This document shows, in pieces, positions 8,271-16,280 of a stretch of 33,701 bases of DNA. The position numbers and the translations under genes are program-made. Origin of the DNA: an uncultured Clostridia bacterium (GTDB taxonomy: Bacteria; Bacillota; Clostridia; Oscillospirales; Acutalibacteraceae). The notes below the pieces were generated by a model that worked only from the letters and a program-made list of their open reading frames with translations, was not told where the DNA came from and searched no databases. How positions within the stretch are numbered: the stretch's first letter is position 1; each line of letters starts with the position of its first letter. Location of the stretch: positions 1 to 33,701 of the forward strand of contig CANRPD010000020.1 in NCBI GenBank assembly GCA_947632385.1, in the 5' to 3' direction.

Positions 8271-8591
8271 TCAATTCAGTTTCGACAGCGCCCCCACGAT
8301 GGAGACCACCGCCAGCACATACAGGCCCACCAGCGCCAGGTCGCACAGCACCCCCGCCAGCAGCACCCGCCGCGCCGTCCGGCCCACCTGCAGCCGCCCC
8401 GCCAGGGGGTACCCGATGAGCCCCAACAGCAGCAGTACCGCCGTTCCCAGGGCTGCGGGCAGGTTCATGGCCAGATCCAGGTCCACGATCCACAGCGCCC
8501 CCAGCACCAGAAAGTCCACCAGCAGCAGCCCGCCCAGCACCAGGAACACCCCGTTCCACACCGTGCCCGGGCCCCGTTTTTTGGGCTCCAT
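8271..8591 (-). CDS. Small membrane protein inside the arginine operon
   Basis: A 106-residue protein I cannot name. Three hydrophobic segments are visible: about residues 13-37, 43-62 and 74-98, separated by short loops with a basic link (GRLQVGRTARRV). The N-terminus MEPKKRGPG is basic and lacks a cleavable signal. It lies between argJ (27 bases) and argB (16 bases) in the same orientation and is co-transcribed with them; GGAGG sits near its ATG. It could help arginine or ornithine movement or be a neutral passenger. Nothing in the sequence shows a transport fold. Confidence 0.75.
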   Translation of the reverse strand: MEPKKRGPGTVWNGVFLVLGGLLLVDFLVLGALWIVDLDLAMNLPAALGTAVLLLLGLIGYPLAGRLQVGRTARRVLLAGVLCDLALVGLYVLAVVSIVGALSKLN

Positions 8592-8618
8592 GGCCGCGCC
8601 TCCTTTCGCTCCGCAGGT

Positions 8619-9833
8619 TTACGTCCGATAGTCCCCGTTGATCTTCACATAGTCGTAGGTCAGGTCGCAGCCATAGGCCTCTGCGGCCCCGTCCCCGTCG
8701 TGCAGCGTCACCGCCACGGTGATCTCCTGGGCGTGGAGCACCCGGGCGGCCAGCTCCTCGTCAAAGGCCAGCCCGCAGCCGTCCCGGCACACGGCGATCT
8801 CCCCGTTGGCGCTCTCATACGCCACGTCGATCTTCCCCACGTCCACCTGGGCGCCGGAATACCCCACGGCGCACAGCACCCGGCCGCAGTTGGCGTCCTC
8901 GCCGAACATGGCCGCCTTCACCAGGCTGGAGCAGATCACCGCCTTGGCGGCCTTCCGGGCGTCAGCGGTGTCCTTGGCCCCCGTCACCCGGCAGATGAGC
9001 AGCTTCGTGGCGCCCTCGCCGTCTCCGGCCATCTTCTTGGCCAGCGCCCGGGCCACCTGGGTCAGCGCCTGGGTGAACGCCGCAAAGTCCTCGTCCTCCC
9101 CGGCGATCACCGGGTTCCCCGCCAGGCCGTTGGCCAGCACGGCAAAGGTGTCGTTGGTGCTGGTGTCCCCGTCCACGCTGATCATGTTGAAGGTCTCGTC
9201 CGCCGCCCGGCGCACGGCAGTTTGCAGAAGCTCCGGCGCAATGGCGCAGTCCGTGGCCAAAAAGCACAGCATGGTGGCCATGTTGGGGTGGATCATCCCG
9301 CACCCCTTGGCGATGCCCCCCACGGTGACGGTCCTGCCCCCCAGGGTCACCTGGGCGGCGGCCTCCTTGGGCACCGTGTCCGTGGTCATGATGGCCCGGG
9401 CCGCCAGCCCCGATCCCGTCCGGGAGAGGCTCGCTTTCAGCGCCGCCGCCGCCCCCTCGATGGGCTCCATGGGCAGCTTCTGCCCGATGACCCCCGTGGA
9501 GGCCACGATCACGTCCTCGGCCGGGATCCCCAGCTGCTCCGCCGCGATGCCGCACATGCGCTGGGCTTTCTCCTCCCCGTCGGGGTTGCAGGTGTTGGCG
9601 TTGCCGGAATTCACGATCACCGCCTGGGCCCGGCCGTTTGCCAGGTTCCGCTTCGTCACCGCGATGGGCGCCCCCTGCACCCGGTTCTGGGTGTACACCG
9701 CCGCCGCGGCGCAGGGCGCTTCGCTGTAGATCAGCGCCAGGTCCTCCTTCTGGGCGTTGGGCTTGATGCCCGCCCGGACGCCCCCGGCCCAAAATCCCTT
9801 GGGGGCGGTGATGCCCCCGGAAACAAACTCCAT
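8619..9833 (-). CDS. argJ: Bifunctional glutamate N-acetyltransferase / amino-acid acetyltransferase
   Basis: ArgJ moves the acetyl group from N-acetylornithine to glutamate, closing the acetyl cycle, and in bifunctional forms also uses acetyl-CoA. At 404 residues it has normal length. Seen: N-terminal VSGGITAPKGFWAGGV, the oxyanion region STGVIGQKLPME, and the self-cleavage site KGCGMIHPNMATML near residue 190, where the Thr of MATML becomes the N-terminal nucleophile of the beta chain. SVDGDTSTNDTF and a C-terminal KINGDYRT are also typical. Whether it uses acetyl-CoA cannot be read from sequence, but no argA is present here, which favours the bifunctional form. It lies 21 bases after argC. 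Confidence 0.95.
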   Translation of the reverse strand: MEFVSGGITAPKGFWAGGVRAGIKPNAQKEDLALIYSEAPCAAAAVYTQNRVQGAPIAVTKRNLANGRAQAVIVNSGNANTCNPDGEEKAQRMCGIAAEQLGIPAEDVIVASTGVIGQKLPMEPIEGAAAALKASLSRTGSGLAARAIMTTDTVPKEAAAQVTLGGRTVTVGGIAKGCGMIHPNMATMLCFLATDCAIAPELLQTAVRRAADETFNMISVDGDTSTNDTFAVLANGLAGNPVIAGEDEDFAAFTQALTQVARALAKKMAGDGEGATKLLICRVTGAKDTADARKAAKAVICSSLVKAAMFGEDANCGRVLCAVGYSGAQVDVGKIDVAYESANGEIAVCRDGCGLAFDEELAARVLHAQEITVAVTLHDGDGAAEAYGCDLTYDYVKINGDYRT

Positions 9834-9854
9834 GAAAATGCTCCTCTCCCCGGG

Positions 9855-10805
9855 TCACCGGACCGGCGGCAGGGGAGTGAGCCCCGTCGTCTCGTCCAGT
9901 CCCAGCATCCGATTCATGTTCTGCACCGCCGCGCCGGAAGCGCCCTTGCCCAGGTTGTCGAACAGCGCCGTCACGGTGATCCGCTCTCCGTTCCCGGCCA
10001 CCACCAGCTCCAGCCCGTCCGTGCCGGCATACGCCGCGCCGTAGAGCTTTCCCCGGCCCTGGCTCCCCGTCACCCGGATCAGCGGCTCCCCGGCATAGGC
10101 TGCGGCCAGCGCCGCCTCCACGTCCTCCGGGCCCGCACCGCCCCGCAACTGGGACCCGTGCAGCAGCACCGTGGTGGCCATGCCCTGCCGGTAGTCATCC
10201 ACCACCGGGCAGAACACCGGGGCCGTCTCCAGCCCGCAGCGCACCTGCATCTCCGGCAGGTGCTTGTGGCCCTGGTCCAGCCCGTAGATCCCCGGGCTGG
10301 CAAGGGCCGCCTCCCGGTCCGCCGCCTCATACTGGGCGATCATCTTCTTCCCCCCGCCGGAGTACCCCGTCAGGGAGAAGCAGTGCAGCGCCGCGTCGGC
10401 GGGCAGCAGCCCCTGGGCCACCAGGGGGTACACCGCCGCGATGAACCCCGTGGCGTGGCACCCCGGGTTCGCCACCCGGCGGCTCTCGGCGATCCGCCGC
10501 CGGTGCAGCGGCGAGAGCTCCGGGAACCCATAGGCCCAGCCGGGCGCCACCCGGTGGGCGGTGGAGGCGTCGATGACCCGGGTCTCCGGGTCCTCGATCC
10601 AGCTCACGGCCTCCCGGGCCGCGTCGTCCGGCAGACACAGGAACACCAGGTCCGCCGCGTTCAGCAATTTTTTCCGCTCTGCGGGGTCTTTGCGCTTCTC
10701 CGGGTCGATGGTCAGCAGCCGGAGGTCCTCCCGCTGGCTCAGCCGCCGTTCGATCTGCAGCCCCGTGGTCCCTTCCCGTCCGTCGATGAAGATCTGCGGT
10801 CTCAT
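9855..10805 (-). CDS. argC: N-acetyl-gamma-glutamyl-phosphate reductase, short type
   Basis: This NADPH-dependent reductase makes N-acetylglutamate semialdehyde. At 316 residues it belongs to the shorter of the two ArgC types (the common Firmicute type is about 345). Seen: N-terminal FIDGREGTTGLQI nucleotide-binding loop, FLCLPDDAA, and the catalytic cysteine in VANPGCHATGF near residue 120. GYSGGGKKMI and the C-terminal GKGASGAAVQNMN are also typical. Its ATG overlaps the argH stop by 4 bases (ATGA), so it is translationally coupled to argH. Confidence 0.94.
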   Translation of the reverse strand: MRPQIFIDGREGTTGLQIERRLSQREDLRLLTIDPEKRKDPAERKKLLNAADLVFLCLPDDAAREAVSWIEDPETRVIDASTAHRVAPGWAYGFPELSPLHRRRIAESRRVANPGCHATGFIAAVYPLVAQGLLPADAALHCFSLTGYSGGGKKMIAQYEAADREAALASPGIYGLDQGHKHLPEMQVRCGLETAPVFCPVVDDYRQGMATTVLLHGSQLRGGAGPEDVEAALAAAYAGEPLIRVTGSQGRGKLYGAAYAGTDGLELVVAGNGERITVTALFDNLGKGASGAAVQNMNRMLGLDETTGLTPLPPVR

Positions 10806-12184
10806 GCGCTTTCCTCCAATTCATCCAGCACCCGCCGGGCCTCCCGGCGCACGTTGTCCGGGGCGGGGCCTCCCACCGCCGTCCGGCCGGCCACGCAGCG
10901 GTCCAGGTCGATGGCGGAGTACACCCCCTCGTCGAACAGCGGGCACAGGGCCTGATATTCCGCCAAGGGCAGGGTCTCCAGGGTCTCCCCCAGCTGGATG
11001 CACCGGGCCACCAGCTCCCCCGTGATCCGGTACGCGTCCCGGAAGGGCACGCCCTTTTGGGCCACCAGGTAGTCGGCGCAGTCCGTGGCGTTGATGAAGC
11101 CCCCCGCCGCCGCGGCCCGCAGGGCCTCCCGGCGCACCGTCAGGGTCTCCAGCATGGGGATCAGCGGCGTGAGGCACAGCTTCAGGGTGTCCAGGGCGTC
11201 GAAAACGGCCTCCTTGTCCTCCTGCATGTCCTTGTTGTAGGCCAGCGGCAGGCCCTTGAGCATCGTCAGGATCCCCATCAGGTCGCCGAAGACCCGGCCG
11301 CTCTTGCCCCGGATCAGCTCCGCCAGATCGGGGTTTTTCTTCTGCGGCATGATGCTGGAGCCCGTGCAGAAGGCGTCGTCCAGCTCGATGAACCGGAACT
11401 CCCAGGAGCACCACAGCACCAGCTCCTCGCACAGCCGGGAGAGGTGGGTCATGGTCAGCGCCGCGCAAAAGGCCAGCTCCGCGCAGAAATCCCGGTCGCT
11501 GACGGCGTCCAAGCTGTTCCGGCTGACCTGGGAAAAGCCCAGCAGTTCTGCCGTCCGCTGCCGGTCCAGGGGATAGGTGGTCCCCGCCAGCGCCCCGGCT
11601 CCCAGGGGCAGCACGTCCATGCGCTTTTGGGCGTCCTCGAACCGGGAAACGTCCCGCAGCAGCATCTCGCAGTAGGCCAGCAGGTGGTGCCCGAAGGTCA
11701 CCGGCTGGGCCCGCTGCATGTGGGTGTAGCCGGGCATCACGGCGTCGGCGTGCTCCAGGGCCCGGCGGGCCAGCACCCGGATGAGCGCCCGCAGCTGGGG
11801 CACGAGCTCGCCGCAGACGTCCCGCAGGTACAGCCGGGCATCCAGCGCCACCTGATCGTTCCGGCTGCGGGCGGTGTGCAGGCGTTTGCCGGTGTCCCCC
11901 AGCCGGGCGGTGAGCTCTCCCTCCACGAAGGTGTGGATGTCCTCGGCGTCCGGGTCGATGGGCAGCGTGCCGCTCTCGATGTCCCGGAGGATGTCCAGCA
12001 GGCCCGCCTGGAGCTTCTCGCTCTCCTCGGGGGCGATGATCCCCTGTTCGCCCAGCATTTTCGCGTGGGCCACCGAGCCCAGGATGTCCTGCCGCGCCAT
12101 GCGGCTGTCCACGGAAATGCTGGAGTTGAAATCGTTGGTCTTGGGGTCCGGTTCCTTCTGGAACCGGCCTTTCCAGAGCTTCAT
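10802..12184 (-). CDS. argH: Argininosuccinate lyase
   Basis: It splits argininosuccinate to arginine and fumarate, the last step. At 460 residues it has standard length for the fumarase/aspartase superfamily. Seen: HTARSRNDQVALD, GYTHMQRAQPVTFGH, and the superfamily signature GSSIMPQKKNPD near residue 280 with the flexible catalytic loop. The start MKLWKGRF matches the canonical ArgH N-terminus, although the ribosome site before it (GGAAGC) is weak. It is separated from argG by about 507 bases of repeat DNA, the only large gap in the operon, and overlaps argC by 4 bases. Confidence 0.95.
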   Translation of the reverse strand: MKLWKGRFQKEPDPKTNDFNSSISVDSRMARQDILGSVAHAKMLGEQGIIAPEESEKLQAGLLDILRDIESGTLPIDPDAEDIHTFVEGELTARLGDTGKRLHTARSRNDQVALDARLYLRDVCGELVPQLRALIRVLARRALEHADAVMPGYTHMQRAQPVTFGHHLLAYCEMLLRDVSRFEDAQKRMDVLPLGAGALAGTTYPLDRQRTAELLGFSQVSRNSLDAVSDRDFCAELAFCAALTMTHLSRLCEELVLWCSWEFRFIELDDAFCTGSSIMPQKKNPDLAELIRGKSGRVFGDLMGILTMLKGLPLAYNKDMQEDKEAVFDALDTLKLCLTPLIPMLETLTVRREALRAAAAGGFINATDCADYLVAQKGVPFRDAYRITGELVARCIQLGETLETLPLAEYQALCPLFDEGVYSAIDLDRCVAGRTAVGGPAPDNVRREARRVLDELEESA

Positions 12185-12691
12185 GCTTCCACACTCGCTT
12201 TCATCCAGTGTCAAAATGCTTTGAAGGCCCCCGGCAGGGGGGCAGCAGTCGGGTTGCGGTAGGGTTGCGGCAGGGTTCGAGGGGGAAAATGGGCGGTTCG
12301 TGCACGGTGGGAGCAGGTTGGGGGATTTTTGCCCCTCAAAGCCGGGGCAAACAGCGGGGACAGACGATCGCCCGCCCCGCACAGCGCGGGCCGATATGGT
12401 TGATTTTTCAGCACACCTGCTCGCGCGACACGCCCCGCGGGGACGAGGCGCCGGCCCGGGGAAAGAACTCACCAAGAGGCCGGGCTGGCAGGAGCCGGGT
12501 TGCGGTGGGGTTGCGGTAGGGTTGCGGTACGAAAAAGCGGGGTTCGTGCACGGTAGGGGCAGTTTTGGGGTTTTCGGTCAACACAGCGCGGGCTAATTGG
12601 GGTGGTTTTTCAGCACACCTGCTCGCGCGACACGCCCTGCGGGGGCACCCGCCACGCGTGACTTGCCCGCCGCGGGCACGCGGCACGCGGA
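12185..12691. repeat. Repeat-filled spacer between argG and argH
   Basis: There is no credible gene. Two diverged copies of one composite unit lie here, about 12251-12440 and 12497-12642. Each has GGGTTGCGGTAGGGTTGCGG-type tracts, then GTTCGTGCACGGT (12296-12308 and 12542-12554), then a perfect 28-bp match at 12404-12431 and 12606-12633. The end near argG (12640-12690) carries GC hairpins that could weaken read-through on the minus strand. The same GTTCGTGCAC core recurs upstream of the terminase genes (27891 and 28262). Confidence 0.75.
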
Positions 12692-13918
12692 TTACTTGTC
12701 GTAGGTGAGGCCCTTTTTGGCCTGGACCTTGATGGGCAGGCCGAAGAGGTTGATGAAGCCGGCGGAGTCCTTCTGGTCGTAGACCTGGTCCTCATCGAAG
12801 GTGGCGATGTCCTCGTCGTAGAGGGAGTAGGGAGAGGTGACGCCGGCATCGAGGATGTTGCCCTTGTAGAGCTTCAGGGTCACGTCGCCGGTGACGGTCT
12901 GCTGGGTGGAATCCACAAAGGCGGAGAGGGCCTGGCGCAAGGGGGTGTACCACTGGCCGTAGTAGACCAGCTCCGCGAATTTCAGGGCCACCTGCTGCTT
13001 GTAGTGGTAGGTGTCCCGGTCGAGGCAGATCTCCTCCAGCTTGTTGTGGGCGTGGTAGAGGATGGTGCCGCCGGGGGTCTCGTACACGCCGCGGGACTTC
13101 ATGCCCACCAGGCGGTTCTCCACGATGTCCGCCAGCCCGATGCCGTTTTGGCCGCCCAGCTCGTTGAGCTTGGCCACCATCTGGGCGCCGGAGAGGGTCT
13201 CACCATTGAGGGCCGTGGGTACGCCCTGCTCAAAGTGCAGGGTGATCTTGGTGGGCGTGTCCGGGGCCAGGAGCGGGGAAACGCTCATCTCCAGGAAGCC
13301 GGGCTTCTCGTACTGGGGCTCGTTGGCGGGGTCTTCCAGGTCCAGGCCCTCGTGGGAGAGGTGCCACAGGTTCTTGTCCTTGGAGTAGTTGGTCTCCCGG
13401 TCGATGCGCAGGGGGATGTGGTGGGCCTCGGCGTAGTCGATCTCCTCCTCCCGGCTCTTCAGGTCCCAGATGCGCCAGGGGGCGATGATCTTCATATCCG
13501 GGGCGAAGGCCTTGATGGCCAGCTCGAACCGGACCTGGTCGTTGCCCTTGCCGGTGCAGCCGTGGCAGATGGCGTCCGCACCCTCTTTCTTGGCGATCTC
13601 CACGATGCCCTTGGCGATGATGGGCCGGGCAAAGGAGGTGCCCAGCAGGTACTTGTTCTCGTACACCGCGCCGGCCTTCAGGGTGGGATAGACATAGTCC
13701 TGCACGAATTCCTCCTTCAGGTCCAGGATGTACAGCTTGGAGGCGCCGGTCTTTTTGGCCTTTTCCTCCAGGCCGTCCAGCTCGGTGCCCTGGCCCACGT
13801 CGCCGGAGACGGCGATGACCTCGCAGCCGTTGTAGTTCTCCTTGAGCCAGGGAATGATGATGGAGGTGTCCAAGCCTCCGGAATACGCCAGAACGACCTT
13901 TTTGATCTCGTTTGCCAT
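12692..13918 (-). CDS. argG: Argininosuccinate synthase
   Basis: It ligates citrulline and aspartate with ATP, the penultimate step. At 408 residues it has normal length. Seen: the N-type PP-loop [12 protein letters not shown] at residues 9-20, [15 protein letters not shown] around residue 115, [16 protein letters not shown] and [20 protein letters not shown]. The ATG at 13918 is preceded by AAAGG about 10 bases upstream; a longer frame to 13960 would overlap the -10 box and is rejected. It is the promoter-proximal gene of the arginine operon. Confidence 0.97.
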   Translation of the reverse strand: MANEIKKVVLAYSGGLDTSIIIPWLKENYNGCEVIAVSGDVGQGTELDGLEEKAKKTGASKLYILDLKEEFVQDYVYPTLKAGAVYENKYLLGTSFARPIIAKGIVEIAKKEGADAICHGCTGKGNDQVRFELAIKAFAPDMKIIAPWRIWDLKSREEEIDYAEAHHIPLRIDRETNYSKDKNLWHLSHEGLDLEDPANEPQYEKPGFLEMSVSPLLAPDTPTKITLHFEQGVPTALNGETLSGAQMVAKLNELGGQNGIGLADIVENRLVGMKSRGVYETPGGTILYHAHNKLEEICLDRDTYHYKQQVALKFAELVYYGQWYTPLRQALSAFVDSTQQTVTGDVTLKLYKGNILDAGVTSPYSLYDEDIATFDEDQVYDQKDSAGFINLFGLPIKVQAKKGLTYDK

Positions 13919-13951
13919 GATGATCCGACCTTTCGTCAAATTTACTCTGCT

Positions 13952-13979
13952 ATTATACACCCGTTCCCGGAAAAAGCAA
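13952..13979 (-). promoter_or_regulatory. argGp: Promoter of the arginine operon
   Basis: On the minus strand, -35 TTGCTT (13974-13979) and -10 TATAAT (13952-13957) are 16 bases apart. The transcript would start about 25-30 bases before argG. An ARG box begins 8 bases upstream of the -35. Confidence 0.85.
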
Positions 13980-13986
13980 GCCCCAA

Positions 13987-14004
13987 TTTGAATATTTATT
14001 CATT
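13987..14004. promoter_or_regulatory. ARG box (ArgR/AhrC operator)
   Basis: The 18-base site contains the perfect palindrome TGAATATTTATTCA (13989-14002), matching the ArgR/AhrC consensus half-sites TGAAT and ATTCA with an AT-rich centre. Its place just upstream of the -35 of argG indicates arginine-dependent control of the whole operon. ArgR itself is not encoded in the window. Confidence 0.88.
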
Positions 14005-14093
14005 TTGGGCGGTTTTCGTCTCCTCCCACAGGAACAACAGGCATATCCCCGCGGGTTTTGGGGGAATTTCCGCGAGGTGAGGGTTGGAATATA

Positions 14094-14107
14094 CACTGTA
14101 TGCAGTG
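14094..14107. promoter_or_regulatory. Short palindrome upstream of argG, unknown
   Basis: CACTG-TATG-CAGTG lies in an AT-rich patch between argG and the Nudix gene. It could be an operator or a weak hairpin after the Nudix stop. It does not match the ARG box half-site. Confidence 0.3.
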
Positions 14108-14119
14108 ATTTATACATTC

Positions 14120-14596
14120 TTATTCATACTCGGCCCGGAGGGTCAGGGCGTCGGGCAGGTGGAAGACGGCCTCTTTGAGGAACAGGGGGTAGAAGTAGGC
14201 GTCCCGCAGCTGCGCGAAGGGGAGCCAGCAGAACTCGTGGACCTCCGCGCCTTCCCGGCGGAAGAAGGGCTCGACGCCCGTCGGCAGGCCGCTTTCCGGG
14301 GTCTCCATCAAAAAATAGAGGCAGAGCTCATGGACTTTCTGCTGGGTGCCGTCCGGCACGAAAAAACTCTGGTTGAGCCACAGGGGCCGGTGGATCTCGG
14401 CGGAAATGCCCAGCTCTTCACGCATCTCCCGGAGCAGGGCGGCCTCGGCGGTCTCCCCCACCGCCACCCGGCCGCCGGGCAGGTACCAGTTGCCCTCCGG
14501 GGCGTCCCGCATGACCAGCAGCCGGCCCTCCCGGAGGAAGAGCCCGGCGACGCGGTAGTTGAAAAGCTGATCGCCCACAGTGAAGGTGATATCCAT
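14120..14596 (-). CDS. Nudix hydrolase
   Basis: A 158-residue Nudix protein. The Nudix box is complete: G-x5-E-x7-REMREELGI within GGRVAVGETAEAALLREM and following residues, about positions 47-70, giving the metal-binding glutamates. An upstream NWYLPGG is typical. Substrate cannot be told; ADP-ribose, nucleotides or capped RNA are all possible for the family. The ATG at 14596 has AGGAGG 7 bases upstream. The open frame extends beyond it to 14785, but that part runs through hairpin repeats and is rejected. It is probably a single gene, ending about 115 bases from the ARG box. Confidence 0.9.
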   Translation of the reverse strand: MDITFTVGDQLFNYRVAGLFLREGRLLVMRDAPEGNWYLPGGRVAVGETAEAALLREMREELGISAEIHRPLWLNQSFFVPDGTQQKVHELCLYFLMETPESGLPTGVEPFFRREGAEVHEFCWLPFAQLRDAYFYPLFLKEAVFHLPDALTLRAEYE

Positions 14597-14619
14597 GTGC
14601 AGTCCTCCTTTGTGTGTTT

Positions 14620-14823
14620 GTCCCGGGCAGCGCGGGGCTGCGCCTGGGGAACCCCTTGCCTTGGGGAACCCCTTGCGAGGAGTTCCGTCCTGCGCTTCTC
14701 GACGATAAAGGCCGTAGGGCTTTGCCCTACAACCCACCATTCTCGCCTGCCGGCTCGGTCGGCGCTGGACGGTTGCCACCGGCAACCAGCGCCCTTTTTG
14801 AAAAAGGCGGGCGAAAACTTTAT
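14620..14823. repeat. Hairpin-rich intergenic repeat block
   Basis: The gap between the Nudix gene and hflX is filled with short inverted repeats: GGGGAACCCC twice (14646-14655 and 14663-14672, in a 17-base direct repeat), GTAGGGC/GCCCTAC (14714-14730), a two-part stem at 14761-14793 with inner GGTTGCC/GGCAACC, and CCTTTTT/AAAAAGG (14793-14807). No gene is visible. It looks like a dispersed composite repeat, but only one copy is in the window. It does not form the closed three-armed cloverleaf seen elsewhere. Confidence 0.55.
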
Positions 14824-14870
14824 TGTGTTTTCGGCAGGCTGGGAAATCGTCCCATTCCGCAGGGGGAACG

Positions 14871-16157
14871 TCAAGGCAGGAGATACGCTTTCACCTGGGC
14901 GTACAGCCGGTCGTCCACCCGGGCGGTGACGGCGATCCCTTCGGCCACATATTCCTCCCGGAGGACGGCCCCCTGCTCCCGGAGGGAGGCCAGCAGGCCG
15001 CCCTTGGCAAAGGGCAGCAGCAGGTCCACGTCCCGGGTGGGATGGGGGAGGTTTTGGTCCACGGCGGCCAGGAGGTCTTCCACACCGAAGCCGGTGCGGG
15101 CGGAGAGGCGCACCGCCCCGGGGATGCGCAGGGTGTTTTCCGGGTCCGTGACGGCGTCCCACTTGTTGAGCACGGGGATCACCGCGGCCTCCCCCGCCCC
15201 CAGGGAGCGCAGCAGGTCCTCGGTGACCTGCAGGTGCTCGGCGGCTTCGGGGCTCGACGCATCGCAGATGTTGAGGAGCACGTCCGCCGAGGCGGCCTGC
15301 TCCAAGGTGGAGTGGAAGGCCTCCACCAGGTGGTGGGGCAGCCGCCGGAGCAGCCCCACGGTGTCCACCAGCAGGACGGTGCGCCCCGAGGGGAGCTTCA
15401 GCGCCCGGGCGGTGGGGTCCAGGGTGGCGAAGAGCTTGTCCTCCGCCAGGACGCCGGCATCGGTGAGGCGGTTCATCAGGGTGCTTTTGCCGGCGTTGGT
15501 GTAGCCCACCAGGGCCACGGTGAGGACGCCGTCCTTTGCCCGGCGGCGCTGGGTGACGGCCCGGACGGCCTCGCTCTCGGCCAGCTGTTCCTTGAGGGAG
15601 GCGATGCGCCGGCGGATGTGCCGGCGGTCGGTCTCCAGCTGGGTCTCGCCGGGGCCCCGGGTGCCGATGCCGCCCCCCAGCCGGGACAGGGCCGTGCCCC
15701 GGCCGGTGAGCCGGGGGAGCAGGTACCGCAGCTGGGCCAGTTCCACCTGGAGCTTGCCCTCCCGGCTGCGGGCCCGCTGGGCGAAGATGTCCAGGATGAG
15801 CATGGTGCGGTCCACCACCCGGACGCCGAAGGCCTCCTCCAGGTTGCGGATCTGCACCGGGGTGAGCTCCCGGTCGAACACGGCCAGGTCCAGGTCCAGC
15901 TCCCGCAGGACCCGGGCGGCCTCCTCCACCATGCCGGAGCCCAGGCAGGTGGCGGCCTCCGGCCGGGGACGCCGCTGGAGCAGCTCCGCCGCCGGGACGG
16001 CCCCCGCGGTGCGCACCAGCTCGGAGAGCTCCTGCAGGGAGCTCTCCCCGTCGTAGTCTCCGGTGTCCAGGCACAGCAGCAAAGCCCGCTCCGGCTGCGG
16101 GGCCGTGTCGATGAGGGCCCGCTGGGACCGGCGGGTCCCGTTCCGTTCCGTCTGCAT
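14871..16157 (-). CDS. hflX: Ribosome-associated GTPase HflX
   Basis: HflX binds 50S or 70S ribosomes and helps split or rescue stalled ribosomes under stress. The 428 residues contain an N-terminal HflX domain (about 1-190, with the characteristic GGGIGTRGPGETQLE link and a coiled RRHIRRRIASLKEQL) and a GTPase domain. The GTPase domain shows G1 GYTNAGKS, G3 DTVG, G4 NKWD and G5 SA. Start: the ATG at 16157 lies 8 bases after AGGGAGG; two upstream candidates are too close to, or upstream of, the ribosome site. A sigma-A promoter is at 16183-16211, back to back with that of the 16281 gene. Confidence 0.95.
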   Translation of the reverse strand: MQTERNGTRRSQRALIDTAPQPERALLLCLDTGDYDGESSLQELSELVRTAGAVPAAELLQRRPRPEAATCLGSGMVEEAARVLRELDLDLAVFDRELTPVQIRNLEEAFGVRVVDRTMLILDIFAQRARSREGKLQVELAQLRYLLPRLTGRGTALSRLGGGIGTRGPGETQLETDRRHIRRRIASLKEQLAESEAVRAVTQRRRAKDGVLTVALVGYTNAGKSTLMNRLTDAGVLAEDKLFATLDPTARALKLPSGRTVLLVDTVGLLRRLPHHLVEAFHSTLEQAASADVLLNICDASSPEAAEHLQVTEDLLRSLGAGEAAVIPVLNKWDAVTDPENTLRIPGAVRLSARTGFGVEDLLAAVDQNLPHPTRDVDLLLPFAKGGLLASLREQGAVLREEYVAEGIAVTARVDDRLYAQVKAYLLP

Positions 16158-16182
16158 GGGCATCCCCTCCCTGTTTTTCTCC

Positions 16183-16211
16183 ATCATACAATAGCCGGGC
16201 CGATCCGTCAA
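16183..16211 (-). promoter_or_regulatory. Promoter of hflX
   Basis: On the minus strand, -35 TTGACG (16206-16211) and -10 TATGAT (16183-16188) have 17-base spacing. The box edges lie 25 bases before the hflX ATG. Confidence 0.8.
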
Positions 16212-16224
16212 GGCGGGAAGGTGG

Positions 16225-16253
16225 TTGCATTTTGGAAAAAAAGTCTGTATAAT
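16225..16253 (+). promoter_or_regulatory. Promoter of the LURP-one-like gene
   Basis: -35 TTGCAT (16225-16230) and -10 TATAAT (16248-16253) have 17-base spacing. It is divergent from the hflX promoter, with the two -35 boxes 13 bases apart. Confidence 0.85.
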
Positions 16254-16280
16254 GGGCAAAAAGGCAAGGAGGTCCTGTCC

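Noticed and set aside
8022-10955. 977-codon open frame on the plus strand across argJ, argC and the membrane gene
   Set aside because: It is antisense to well-supported arginine genes, has His/Gln/Arg/Pro-rich low-complexity translation and no ribosome site. It is an artefact of GC-rich third positions.
12253-12642. Possible CRISPR-like array in the argG-argH spacer
   Set aside because: There are only two diverged copies of a long composite unit, with no regular short repeat and unique spacer pattern and no cas gene.
12185-12691. Possible T-box or other leader riboswitch before argH
   Set aside because: I looked for the T-box TGGNACCGCG sequence and a terminator/antiterminator pair on the minus strand and found neither; the space is repeats.
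14308-16230. 640-codon minus-strand frame across hflX and the Nudix gene
   Set aside because: It is out of frame with HflX, whose GTPase motifs are clear, and its Pro/Gly/Arg-rich translation is typical of a shadow.
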